From Guyanagaster necrorhizus (lineage: Eukaryota; Basidiomycota; Agaricomycetes; Agaricales; Physalacriaceae): a stretch of 64,000 nt of DNA. Of the stretch, positions 47,202 through 57,192 are shown in pieces. A program made the position numbers and the translations under genes. The notes under the pieces were generated by a model. The model made no database searches, had not been told where the DNA came from, and saw only the letters and a program-made list of their open reading frames with translations. The DNA lies in the NCBI RefSeq assembly GCF_019112545.1, contig NW_025064882.1, positions 2,224,971 to 2,288,970 on the forward strand, read 5' to 3'. Numbering within the stretch: position 1 is the first letter of the stretch; every line of letters starts with the position of its first letter.

Positions 47202-48263
47202 CTAAATAGCAGGCTTTGGCCATATCGTCAGCCTAGCTTGACCATGACTTGCAATATGACTGCACACCTTCTGAGCATACATCGCTGTCCAGTCCTTTGA
47301 AGCAGGTATATCTCCCCCGTTATCCCACTCTTTCGCCAGGCCATCGAGAAGGTCGTCATACTCCCGTTCTGATGATACCAGTCCGAATCCACCTGTTTCG
47401 AAGATAGGTCCGCGCATAGCGGAATATACTGAAACTAGGTTGTCTCTGAGCTCGAGCCCGTCCGTATCAGCCCATGCCCCAAGAGGCAAAGCTCGTGTAT
47501 CGCTGTGTACATTGATGAATCCCTCTCGTTTCAGCATGTCAGGGAGGCGTTTCGCAACATCTATGACCAGGCCTTTATGTGCATACAATTTACCCAAAAT
47601 ATTCCCTATCTTCTCAGAGTAAGGCCCCATATGGGTCGAGATTGTTGAGCCTTCGATGATTTGCACCCATCCGCCAGGGGCGAGAACGCGGTAAATCTCT
47701 GACAAGGCCGCGCTCCACTGTGGTTCTGTCAGGGCCGCATAGAGAACACGTTGGTTGGCCAGCGAGTATGAGTTGGTCCACACTCCAGGTAATTCTGTAA
47801 CGGAATGGATAGAGAAAACGACATTCTTTGGAAATGATCTAGGAAAGATGTTGGATTGTATATCGATGGCCGTGAGAGAAATTGACGGTGGAACTTCCTC
47901 AGCGAGCGACAAAATCCAGGCTCCTGAGAGAAAGTGTAAGACAACGGAAACAACATACAGGCGTAAACTCTCACCAGATCCTGTACCCGAGTCTAATACC
48001 TTATCTCCAGGTTTCAGGATTATAGGCGCCAACACGGACTTGCCGTCACATAGTGCGCGCCTGAGAAGGGAATGTTGCAACTCAAGTCTTCGATACGTCA
48101 GTGCAGCAAACGGCACATATTATTAATTGGCTTACCGCTGCTTCTCCTTAGCGTCAGAGGGCAATATGTAGTGCACATCTGGTGAAGATGGCCAAACCCT
48201 CTGCGGCTGCTGTGCTCTTCGCACAAGACGTGTGAGAGAAAAGAGAGACGAGAACGAGAACAT
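47202..48263 (-). CDS. SAM-dependent methyltransferase, copy B
   Basis: Paralogue of copy A with the same three-exon layout. MFSFSSLFSLTRLVRRAQQP and VHYILPSDAKEKQR, intron, LELQHSLLRRALCDGKSVLA with SAM loop VLDSGTGSGAW (split by an intron that can be read through in frame), SLTAIDIQ, YSLANQRVLYAALTEPQWSA, YRVLAPGGWVQIIEGSTIST, and an end in TIWPKPAI. No stops or frame breaks, so it is probably functional. The N-terminus differs from copy A only in the first dozen residues. Length about 310. The acceptor substrate is unknown. Confidence 0.85.
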
Positions 48264-48319
48264 TTCGTGCATACGGAACTCATCATCGTGTATTTCTAGG
48301 ATGGCAAGGCAGACGGATT

Positions 48320-49195
48320 GACAGACTCAATGTTGGATGGCTTTTGTGGCGCATGATGACACGCGCAGCAGGAACGCAAGAAACGGGACTCGGGAGCTAT
48401 ACTTATTCTCACCTTCCTTGGTTAGTCCGGGGGATGAGAAATCGTTGTGCCTTCGACAAGCTGTACCCATCCTCAAGGAGCTAGAACACGGTATAGCTCT
48501 TCCAGAGCAATTTTCCACTGCGGTTCAGTCAGAGTGCCGTAGAGAAAGCATTGGTTGACCAGTGAGTACTTATCAGTTCATTTGCCTGGTAGATCCGTAA
48601 CCGAATAGAGGAGGAATATGTTGGGAAACAAGCCGGTGACTCGGTCACGAATATGATCCGGACCCTTTAGTCATCGCCACATCGACGCGTACTTACGCGT
48701 CTGTTCTCGTAGTTTCTCTTTCCTCTTCTTATGGACTATTTTAGTTTACTCTTAGAATATACTAGAACACTTGGTCGCATTTGTACCATAGTTTATACAG
48801 TTTTACTTCTACTCTTCCAACTACCAGCTGCTAACAGAATATGGTGTTTGTTGGAAACGATTCAGGAGAGATTTTGGTGAGAGAAACCGACCGTGGAACT
48901 TCCTTCGCAAGCGAAAGGACCCAGGTTCCTGAAGGGAAGAGTAAACCAGCGGAAAACAGTGTCTCAGTCAATCTTCACCAGTTCCCAACACCGTATCCCC
49001 TGGTCCCAGAGCTATCGGACCCAGTACATATTCGCCATCGCACAATGCGCAACTGATAAGAGAATGCTGCAAACCCAGCCTTAGAGACTTGAGCATAGCA
49101 AACGACAAATGGCTTACCGTTGTTTTTCCATGGCATCGAAGGCAATATGTAGTGTATGTCTGGTGACAATGGATAATCACATCCTTCCATATTGC
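48320..49195 (-). pseudogene. SAM-dependent methyltransferase, copy C, broken
   Basis: Third member of the series. Exon 1 survives as LSPDIHYILPSMPWKNN; exon 2 as LGLQHSLISCALCDGEYVLG and PIALGPGDTVLGTG. Then come traces of the AID-like strand, and VTDLPGKWTDKYSLVNQ, LYGTLTEPQWKIALEELYRV and LAP followed by TGA (complement 48473-48475) where copies A and B have Gly. The C-terminal third is missing. About 215 bp of foreign DNA interrupts the middle. No rhodanese partner was found on its left side. Confidence 0.8.
48621..48836. mobile_element. Short insertion inside methyltransferase copy C
   Basis: Alignment with copies A and B breaks at about 48621 and resumes at about 48837. GAATATG flanks both edges (48614-48620 and 48837-48843) and recurs at 48649. 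The insert starts near a GTGAC-TCG-GTCAC palindrome (48636-48648) and is AT-rich. It could be a non-autonomous DNA element (MITE-like) or a local rearrangement. No coding capacity. Confidence 0.4.
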
Positions 49196-49208
49196 TTCTG
49201 AAGCTCAA

Positions 49209-49568
49209 AGATCAAGATGGAACACATAAACCCCATTGAGCGTCACGATGATGAACGGCTTGCCAATGAAATCATGGCATTGGATAGGCGTCAGAAGAAT
49301 GGCGCTTTGAATACGAATATATAGCTGCGTTCTTCCAAGGCCACAACCGATCCAGGGTATGCTCACAGTGAAAGCAGACTACTTCTTCCCAGCGAAAGGG
49401 ATGTTCCAATCTGTATAGTAATCCATAGTCCACGATAGCTTAGTTGCAACTTGTTCTTCGAATTATCTTCTCATTTTGATATTCAATACTCTTGCGGTTC
49501 GACAATTGAAAATAATCAATGTATCTATGCAGTTCTGTTGACATAACACAGCAAAACCACCCGCTCGC
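49209..49568. other. Intergenic, no gene seen
   Basis: Lies between the broken methyltransferase and the ATP3 3' end. Nothing recognised. Confidence 0.4.
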
Positions 49569-50742
49569 TCACAGAGCACTTGCACCTAAAGTATCTTTAA
49601 TAAACGAGAAGATGAAATGATGTTTGCGACCATACCAGTAATGATATCGACCAATTCGTTGGTAATGGCGGCTTGGCGACCACGGTTGAACTGCATTTGG
49701 AGACGGTCAATCATGTCTCCTGCATTCTTCGAAGCATTGTCCATAGCGTTTCGCCTGCGTGTAAGAATAAGGACGAGAATGAAAATAAATGTTAATCGAT
49801 AGGCCCTACCGAGCACTGATTTCGCAAGCATGACCTTCGACGAGAAGAGCATAGATGGCATTAGCAAGGGAGAATTGAGCCAGGTCTTTGGTGAAATCAT
49901 CCTCCATCTCATAAGCCTTGAATTTGCCTTGCGCCAGCCATCAGTGACCTTGATAATCCTTTAGATTGACATTACTCACTGCTCTCAGCTAAAGACTTTC
50001 CGCCCTTGATTTCTAAAGCGGCAGGTTCATAAGAGATGGCAGAGACGAATTTGTTGTAGACGAGAACAACGGAATCATATTCAACACCACTTTTGGCGAT
50101 CAAGTCGGCGACGGCAGAGGCGTCGGCAAAGGTAGGGACATCCCTTCCGATTTGGTTGAAGGTAAGACGAATATTCTTGGGTAGAGCACGAGATAGCTGA
50201 GCCTTGGACTTGTCACCGATGATCATGATGGAAGAGTCGGGCTCGACCGTTGTGGCGCCGAGGGGAGAATCAGGAAGATTGTCTATGGCTCTACGTGTCG
50301 CTTTGGTAACTGAAGAGTGAATACCACCGCAAAGACCCTTATCAGAAGATATGACGACGAAAAGCTTCTTGGGAGTGGGAGCTTCATCCTTGGACTGCTC
50401 GAACACCTCTGCAAAGAAAACCCATCATTGCACGAACTCAGCTACGAAATTCAGCTGTCCGCACCAGCATTGGCTACACCGTAGTCCTTGGCTGCCACCA
50501 TAGCACGCTGGGCCTTGGCAAGACGCGCAGAAGCAATCATTTTCATCGACTGTGACTCCAGTGAATGTCCTCAAAAAATGAGAATAGTCGCTGTGACACA
50601 CCTTGGTGATTTTCTCAATGTTGCGGACGGACTTGAGTCGGAGCTCAAGTTCACGAAGGGTGGCCATGTTCCTAGCATTTGGCCTCGTCGTAGCCAGCGA
50701 CGACTGGGTCGCCATGCGGGCAAGAGACTGACGAGCAAACAT
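49569..50742 (-). CDS. ATP3: Mitochondrial ATP synthase F1 gamma subunit
   Basis: Central rotor shaft of F1-ATPase. The N-terminus [20 protein letters not shown] is a mitochondrial presequence; then [77 protein letters not shown] and [20 protein letters not shown]. The C-terminus is the canonical [40 protein letters not shown] and ASAL. The last intron (49586-49635, plus coordinates) leaves a 17-nt final exon coding only the end GASAL; the nearer AG at ttaaag would give a wrong tail. About 300 residues. It shares a 114-bp divergent promoter region with eIF2-beta. Confidence 0.95.
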
Positions 50743-50856
50743 GGAGGGGAATGGGAGCAGGAAGGGACCGTCGGACGTTCTCGGCTTAGAATGGGAAAGT
50801 TCCCACGATCACATAGTCATCTTTGGGCAGGACGAAACAATTTCTTCATTACAGTC
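50743..50856. promoter_or_regulatory. 114-bp divergent promoter between ATP3 and eIF2-beta
   Basis: Only 114 bp separate the two start codons, so both housekeeping genes must share or overlap their promoters and leaders. No clear TATA box. Confidence 0.6.
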
Positions 50857-52137
50857 ATGGCCTCCGAGGAACCGTTGTTCGATCCGTCGCTCAAAAAGCG
50901 AAAGAAAAAGGCCGTCGCTTTCACTGAAGATCCTCTGGGCGCTGATGCAGATCCAACGACGCCGGCACCAGAGACTATCGACAACACCACCACCAATGGC
51001 GAGGCAGTTGATCTCGGCCCAACGACAGCACATGAGCAGATGAAGCTGAACGGGGACGACAAGAAGGAGGATGATGAATTCAAGACCATGTTTGGTGACC
51101 TCAAGAAGAAGAAGAAAAAGAAGGAGATCCCTCTAGATTTGGTATGACATCCATTGTCTGTGACATTGATCTTGTTCATGAAATGCTTAGGGTGACGATT
51201 CTGGCACATCGACACCGACAGCAACCCCAGCTGCTGTCGCAGATGACCTTGACTTCTCTGACATAAAAAAGAAGAAGAAATCGTCGAAGAAAAAGGCGGC
51301 GTTTGACTTGGAGGCGTTCGAGAAGGAACTCAATGTATCCAAGACTAAATCGACGAATGCTGATGAAGATGAAGAGGAAGGCGAGGTTGACCCTGCTCAG
51401 CTCGATGACTTAGAAGACGGTGATCTTGGTGATGATCCATTTGCTCAACACGAGACGTCGGCCGGCGGAGAAACTGGCGAGGCAGCTTGGCTAGGCAGTG
51501 ACCGAGACTACACATATCCAGAGGTACGCTCTATTGCAAACGTCTTACACATCGACTCATGTATGATTACAGCTCCTTACACGCTTTTATTCCCTCCTGC
51601 ACGCCGCCAACCCTTCTCTCCTCTCCACGTCATCCACAAAACGTTACACCATTGCGCCACCTTCCATTCATCGTGAAGGTAACAAGAAATCCATCTTTGC
51701 CAACGTCACAGATATTTGCAAAAAGATGCATCGTCAGGTATGCCAAACACCTTCCGCGGAATTTTTTTTGCTGAATCATACTCATTAGCCTGAACACGTA
51801 ATTCAATTCCTCTTTTCTGAAATGGGTACAACTGGTAGTGTTGATGGCGCGGGCCGGCTTGTTATAAAAGGTCGTTTCCAACAGAAACAAGTCGAGAACG
51901 TCTTGAGGCGATACATTGGTCAGTTGTTCCTTTCCCGTACGATGCAGTGGCGCTAATGTTGATGTAGTCGAGTACGTCACCTGCAAAACCTGCAAATCAC
52001 CAGACACACTTCTGACAAAGGAAAACCGTATTTTCTTCATGTCTTGCGAGTCATGCGGAAGTAGGCGTAGTGTCAATGCTATCAAGAGTGGATTCCAGGC
52101 GCAAGTTGGGAAGCGGAGTAAGAACAAGACAGGTTAG
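50857..52137 (+). CDS. SUI3: Translation initiation factor eIF2 subunit beta
   Basis: Subunit of the GTP-dependent factor that delivers initiator tRNA and contacts eIF5 and eIF2B through N-terminal lysine blocks. Three K-boxes are visible: KKRKKK near residue 14, KKKKKKK near 90, and [10 protein letters not shown] near 120. The conserved fold follows: [60 protein letters not shown] and [16 protein letters not shown]. The C-terminal zinc ribbon is [14 protein letters not shown] and [12 protein letters not shown] (C-x2-C pairs). Five introns, all in frame; about 320 residues. The stop is TAG 52135-52137. Confidence 0.95.
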
Positions 52138-52241
52138 TGTACAGCACTGCGGAGAACATGTCGTTATCTGTATGACACTTGTTATGCACATTTATGAGTT
52201 TCGCAAAGCGGAGGACTGAACTTTTGAGACGTCGTTCACCT

Positions 52242-53653
52242 TTATTTAGCTTCTACAAGGGCTCTATACAGCATGATACCAGAACCAGCGGCAAAAGCAA
52301 CCTCTGTTGCTGCACCGATAAAAACGACGTCTCCAGTACCGATGTTTAATGATGTGTCTTCCCATGAAACAACCCCTTTACCCTCTGACACCACCACGAG
52401 ACTGGGTCCCTCCACAGCACGGTGCGACTCGGTAGCACCAGTACCTAATTTAACCTGCACAACTGAAAACTCTGGGATAGGCGGATCATACAATGTACTG
52501 AGACTTGATGAGAATGGCGTGGGCTGCACCCGATGTCTTGAAGCGTCCGCGGAAACATATGTTAGGCCCGCCACGAGATTGGGGATATCTCGAAGCTTAG
52601 GCGTCAAACCGGCTCGGATCACATTATCAGAATTGGCCATGCACTCGATAATATCTGTCCATTACGGTTAGAATGTGCAGAGACAAGGAATACGGGCAAC
52701 CTTACCTCCATCCACATATGCATGCGGCTCACCGGCACCCAAGAAGATAGCCTCCCCTGGTTGCAAATTGACATAATTCAACAAGAACGCGCAGAAGATA
52801 CCAATGTCCCCGGGAAATTGTGAATTTAGTCGCAAAACCAGCGCCTCGACACCCTCCTGATCAACATCAGACTTGGAGGAATAACGATCTACAAGAGCTG
52901 ATAGCTGAGCTTTGAACGCAGTTTCTTGCGCGGTCATCAACGCTGCAAAGAGGTCTTTTAACGCTGCCTTTTCCGTCGGGCCGGTAGGCGTGTCTGACCC
53001 GGAGATTGCAAGAAAAGCATCGACGATAAAGGGCGGAATAACCGCGGAGAGTTCGGGGGTATTTCGGAGATGGTTGGCGATGGCGGTAAGGGGTAGGAAT
53101 CCGCAGAGAGCTCGAAATGGAGTCAGAGCAAGGGCTAGCTCGGGTTTGTGGTTGGGGTCTGTAAGGTGCGACTATCAGTTCATTGCAACAATCATCTTGA
53201 GAGGTTTACCTTTATAAATGTTAGGCAGTTGTGCATGAAGCTGCTCTGCAGTCTCCTTGTCAGGATGGGTCTGTATGCTCAGTGCTTTCTCAATAGAAAG
53301 CACTTTGAATAAGAAAGGGAGGTTTCCATCAATCGCATCGGGGAATCTGGACAGTACACTTGCGCCAATTAATGAAGGATTTTCTTTCAGAAGAGAAGAA
53401 AGCGTCGCGCCCGATGAAAGCTTCGATGGCGATGTAGGATGCGTACCCATCCACAGCTAGGGATGGTTTTCTATATGCAATTGCATTGTATGAGACTGAA
53501 TACACTTACTTCTGCGTAAGGCTTCTTTTCATCCAGTTGGAATCCTGCGACTGCAGATGCCTCCGCGAGCTGCGCAACCTTGGAGTTGGATCCAAGCTTG
53601 CCCCAGTCATACTGTTGTGTTGTAGGAATTATTTTAAATACAGGAGCAGCCAT
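52242..53653 (-). CDS. PMI40: Mannose-6-phosphate isomerase, type I
   Basis: Zinc enzyme interconverting fructose-6-P and mannose-6-P, the entry to GDP-mannose for glycosylation and wall mannan. MAAPVFKIIPTTQQYDWGKL opens the family fold. Metal-site motifs are present: LSIQTHPDK (Gln and His ligands), DPNHKPELALAL (Glu) and GEAIFLGAGEPHAYVDGD (His), then IIECMANSDNVIRAGLTPK. The C-terminal cupin ends EVAFAAGSGIMLYRALVEAK. Exons join at four introns; about 410 residues, normal length. The start is ATG complement 53651-53653. Confidence 0.95.
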
Positions 53654-54090
53654 TCTTGCGAAGGTATCTTTCCGAACTACGTCAAGGGATGCTGCCTGCA
53701 GGAGCAATACTGGGTATCGTCGTCAGTGGAGGGTCCAGAGCGGTGGTGGCAGGAAAGGGGCGTAGTCTTGTTTTGGAAGGTATACATCACAACATACGAT
53801 TTCGGAACACTTTGAAGGCAGGATATGCTTTCTGGACCCATGAGAGAGCGATTCCTGGGTCAGTCAGGAATAAATAAGAAGTGGGAAAAAGAAAACGGAA
53901 AGGTACTAAATTCCGAGGTTCTAGAATTACAAGTGCTGCTAAAATTTAAAAGGTCGCTGCCAAGTCGCTGCTGTCAGTGAAAATGAGGTTCATCCATCTA
54001 TCTACAAAATCCACTGTTGACCAATTCATTTTCCAGCTTCATTATCCGAGACATCGTATCCCTCTTCCTCTCTGCTTTTGACTCCGGTCT
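53654..54090. other. Intergenic, no gene seen
   Basis: PMI40 upstream region and 3' flank of the next minus-strand tract. Nothing coding is supported. Confidence 0.4.
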
Positions 54091-54930
54091 TCATCGCCTA
54101 CGTTGGAGAGGGTGCTTGAATCGCAACGGAAGAAATTCATCCAAAAATTCCAGCACGTAGTCTCGTGCTTCTGGCTCGAACACCGTCAAGATCTCCATCA
54201 GCACGTTCTGTGCCGCCTCGTACCGCCCTCCAGGAACGGGAATATCGTGCTCCTGTGGTAGATTGGCGCATAGATGCGCCAGCAATGAGCCAAACAATTT
54301 GCTCCTTCGCCGTTTCTGATCCTTATCCATTACATCCCATTTTGGATCAAGAAAGACGGCGGCACCAAACCAGCATCGAAGAGTCAGTTCATCCTTCCAG
54401 CGTAAAAGTCCTTACATAGTCATAGAGGATTGCAAGTGGGCGACGGATCTCCATCCTGTGTTGATGTTTCTTCTTATGGGCATCCAATATCGCCTTGTAC
54501 GCCGATTCCGCCTCAGCGAATCTGTATTCGTCGTCTTCGTTCAGTGAATCTGCGAGATTATGTACCACCCCAGAATTTTTAGTCTGGAAAAATTTCTGGA
54601 GATAGTCGATCTTCTACTTTCGTTGTCCTGGACCATTGTTGTCTTTTTCAGCATCCCAAATCTTGACATAGCGAATGGTTTCAACGCAGCGGATAACTGA
54701 GTCGACGAACGTTTCACTGCAACCAATACTAAAACTGGGCATCTAGGAACTGACAGAATGTTGGTGCTCAGCCTGTGATGAAGCAAAGGGCAGATACCTC
54801 GCCTATTTCCATCATACACTTGGCCTCGTTGCCGAGGTCACACATCTTTTGGATCTTGTTATGAAGGAGATCCCAGGAAAAGTTCCGTTCTTTTTACCAT
54901 GGACGAAAGAGCCTTGTGCTAATGAAGAGT
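54091..54930 (-). pseudogene. Broken gene of unknown family
   Basis: The minus strand carries consecutive protein-like exons with conserved splice signals but in-frame stops. LFRPW, then TAA, then KERNFSWDLLHNKIQKMCDL and NEAKCMMEIGE; intron; MPSFSIGCSETFVDSVIRCV and RYVKIWDAEKD, then TAG in GQRK-stop-KIDYLQKFF; then ADSLNEDDEYRFAEAESAYK and HRMEIRRPLAILYDY; intron; SLLAHLCANLPQEHDIPV to LEFLDEFLPLRFKHPLQ. Two stops suggest a recent pseudogene or a misjudged intron; the latter cannot be excluded. Family not recognised. Confidence 0.4.
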
Positions 54931-55244
54931 TAGCGCGTGCAAGGCTGTCTGTACCAATGGATTGATGTCCCCACTGGCGAGTACTGTCTCGGTAACCTTG
55001 GAAAAGCGACTCGAACGCGTCATTCCTTGCTGTGGTGGAGCTCTCGCTGTCTGGTACCATGAGTCTGCGCTTAAAACCTTGCGCTGTGAAAAGCGGGAAT
55101 CTGACGGCATTGAATTTCGGGACTAAAGACCAAAATCGGTGGACAACGACGGATCAGCAGCAACTGGAGGCTGGGAAGTCCTGAGAGCAGGTCGGTGGTC
55201 ACGAACGTGAAGGATATCCAAGTGCACAGTGTCGAGTATCGCAA

Positions 55245-55280
55245 CCATGAATTCCTATTACTAGGAGGGAGAATTCATGG
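55245..55280. repeat. 10-bp perfect inverted repeat
   Basis: CCATGAATTC (55245-55254) and GAATTCATGG (55271-55280) flank a 16-nt loop. It lies about 200 bp beyond the 3' end of the GPI-protein gene. It could act as a terminator-like hairpin, a protein-binding dyad or the end of a small element. Confidence 0.45.
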
Positions 55281-55486
55281 GACGAGCATCATCATTTCAT
55301 GGAGAACCGCTCAAATTTGAAACTTAAAAAGAATTTATATTATTTATATTGTGTGGTAATAACGGAACGTTTCTAGAAAGATAGCTATTTCAATGTAAGA
55401 AGCAGTCCATTCTCAGACTCTTTCCATGGCATGAAGAATCCGGTAGTAACTACATCATTCGGCTGTACTGCCGCATCAATCCAGCA

Positions 55487-56447
55487 TTAAACTAGGACAA
55501 CACCAACAACAGCGCTGAGCACAAGGGTAAGCCACAACTTTACGTTGCCTACAGCCTGAGAAAGGGCGCCGCTGCTGTCAGTTGTTGACACAGCGTTCTT
55601 AGCGGATACAGAGCCCGATGCGCTCGTAGAAGATGCCTTGGATGCAGTGGTCGACGACGCATGTGCTGATGTGGAAGTAGCGGCAGCGGTCGTACCTCCG
55701 ATAGGCGCGGTAGATTGGCCATCAATTTCTGCTTGGACGGATGCATTGAATGAACCGGTCATGCCTTGAATCCTGGTTAGCACATATTTCTTGTTATTCG
55801 AAGCTCAAATTATGTATGGCAAATTGAAACGGACGTGAATTTGGCTGAGAATCCAAGAGCAGGATATCTTGTGTCGTTTGCATCCTTGAGACTGTTGGAT
55901 TCAACACGGATGAAACTGGAATCGCGCAAAGGTCGTTGAAAATCGAAACGGAAGTTGTCTAATGGGATGAAGACATACTATTGGTTGCTGTCACCACCAA
56001 TACTTGCATCTGGAGTGAATTCGATTGTCGATGTCGTCGAAACATCCACATTCTCAGCAATGACTTGGAGAATAGTCTGCAAGAATGAGGTTAGCCATGC
56101 GGAAGTAATTTAGAGTGCTGCGCAACGTCGATCATCTACAAATATGGTGAAGATAGTACGAGGCGCAAATCCTTACCTGAGATATTGCATTTCCTACGGC
56201 TACGGAGAATTTCGACACGCCAAACTCGCTGAGAGAAGGCGAATCGGTAGTGTCCTGCCATGCAATACTGGTGGATTGACCAGCAGTCATTACAGTAGAC
56301 GCCACAGGATCTGTAATCTATGACAGACACCGGCTCATTATTAGCTGGTAAACTCAGAAACAGCGAGAAACATACATAGATATTAGCCAAGGCCGACGAG
56401 GTGAGACCGAGGAGGATGAAAGACGAGAATAACATCTTTGAGAACAT
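55487..56447 (-). CDS. GPI-anchored Ser/Thr-rich wall protein, Kre9/Knh1-like
   Basis: Predicted cell-surface protein of about 235 residues. Signal peptide MFSKMLFSSFILLGLTSSAL; then an Ig-like Kre9/Knh1 N-terminal domain (ITDPVASTVMTAGQSTSIAW, FSVAVGNAISQ, TILQVIAENVDVSTT, FIRVESNSLKDANDTRYPAL). A Ser/Thr/Ala-rich stalk of about 70 residues follows. The C-terminus is hydrophobic, LWLTLVLSAVVGVVLV, typical of a GPI-attachment signal. Five exons join in frame. The family is linked to beta-1,6-glucan and wall assembly in yeasts; in agaricomycetes it is a multi-copy group of unknown precise role. Confidence 0.85.
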
Positions 56448-57192
56448 TTTCTGACGACAAAGTTGAAAAATCGGGCGCTGGTTAGTAGAAAAGAGTGGGA
56501 GATTCAAGAGAATGTGAGGGTTGTATCTAAGGATGAAATCCAGGCTAAGTGAGGATACAGAAGCGGGGATATGGAAAAAAAGATGGAGAAAACGAGCGTT
56601 GTCTTCGTGATGGTGTTTTGGTTCCAAGCTCCGCTCAAAATGTGCAGTGTGTTTGGTGCCTTTCCATATGATTGCGCTGCCTGACCCTGCCACTGCCGTA
56701 CATATCATCGCCCGTTCATTTTGCAAGCCAAAACCCGTTGATCCTCCTGCTTGCAATTGTGGTTTTTGTGGGGACCTCAGGCGGAACAGATGTTGGCGTC
56801 TGAGATGCTTTTATGAAAACTGCTCTAATTCATGGTAAAGAATAACGTGGACTTTGATATTGCAAACAAGACGTTATAATACCTCTTGCGTATCGTGCCG
56901 TCCAAGTATCAAGCTAGAGTTTCCTAAATCCTAATTGTTAGTTTTTCTATTCAGTTGGACTGCAGTACTAATTTTTGGACAAAATATCCGGATTGGGCCC
57001 CACAAATCGCAAGCTTGAGTGCACCATTCATTGTCGCGGTCTGCAGGCGCTTATCTGCTCACTATCGGCCTCCGTCTTATCGGTGGCATTTGACATCGGA
57101 GCACAGCCGGAAAATCCCTACCCATGTATCTTCATTTGTATCTGTTGAGCCCTTTTCATTTCCATACTGCACGAAAAAAGTTGTATTACTTG
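56448..57192. other. Divergent intergenic region
   Basis: 745 bp between the starts of the wall-protein gene and the Zn2Cys6 regulator, so it holds both promoters. No coding frame supported. Confidence 0.5.

Noticed and set aside
47947..48000. Insertion GESLRLYVVSVVLHF in methyltransferase B
   Set aside because: It matches the intron of copy A at the same point; splicing gives the normal SAM loop SGTGSGAW.
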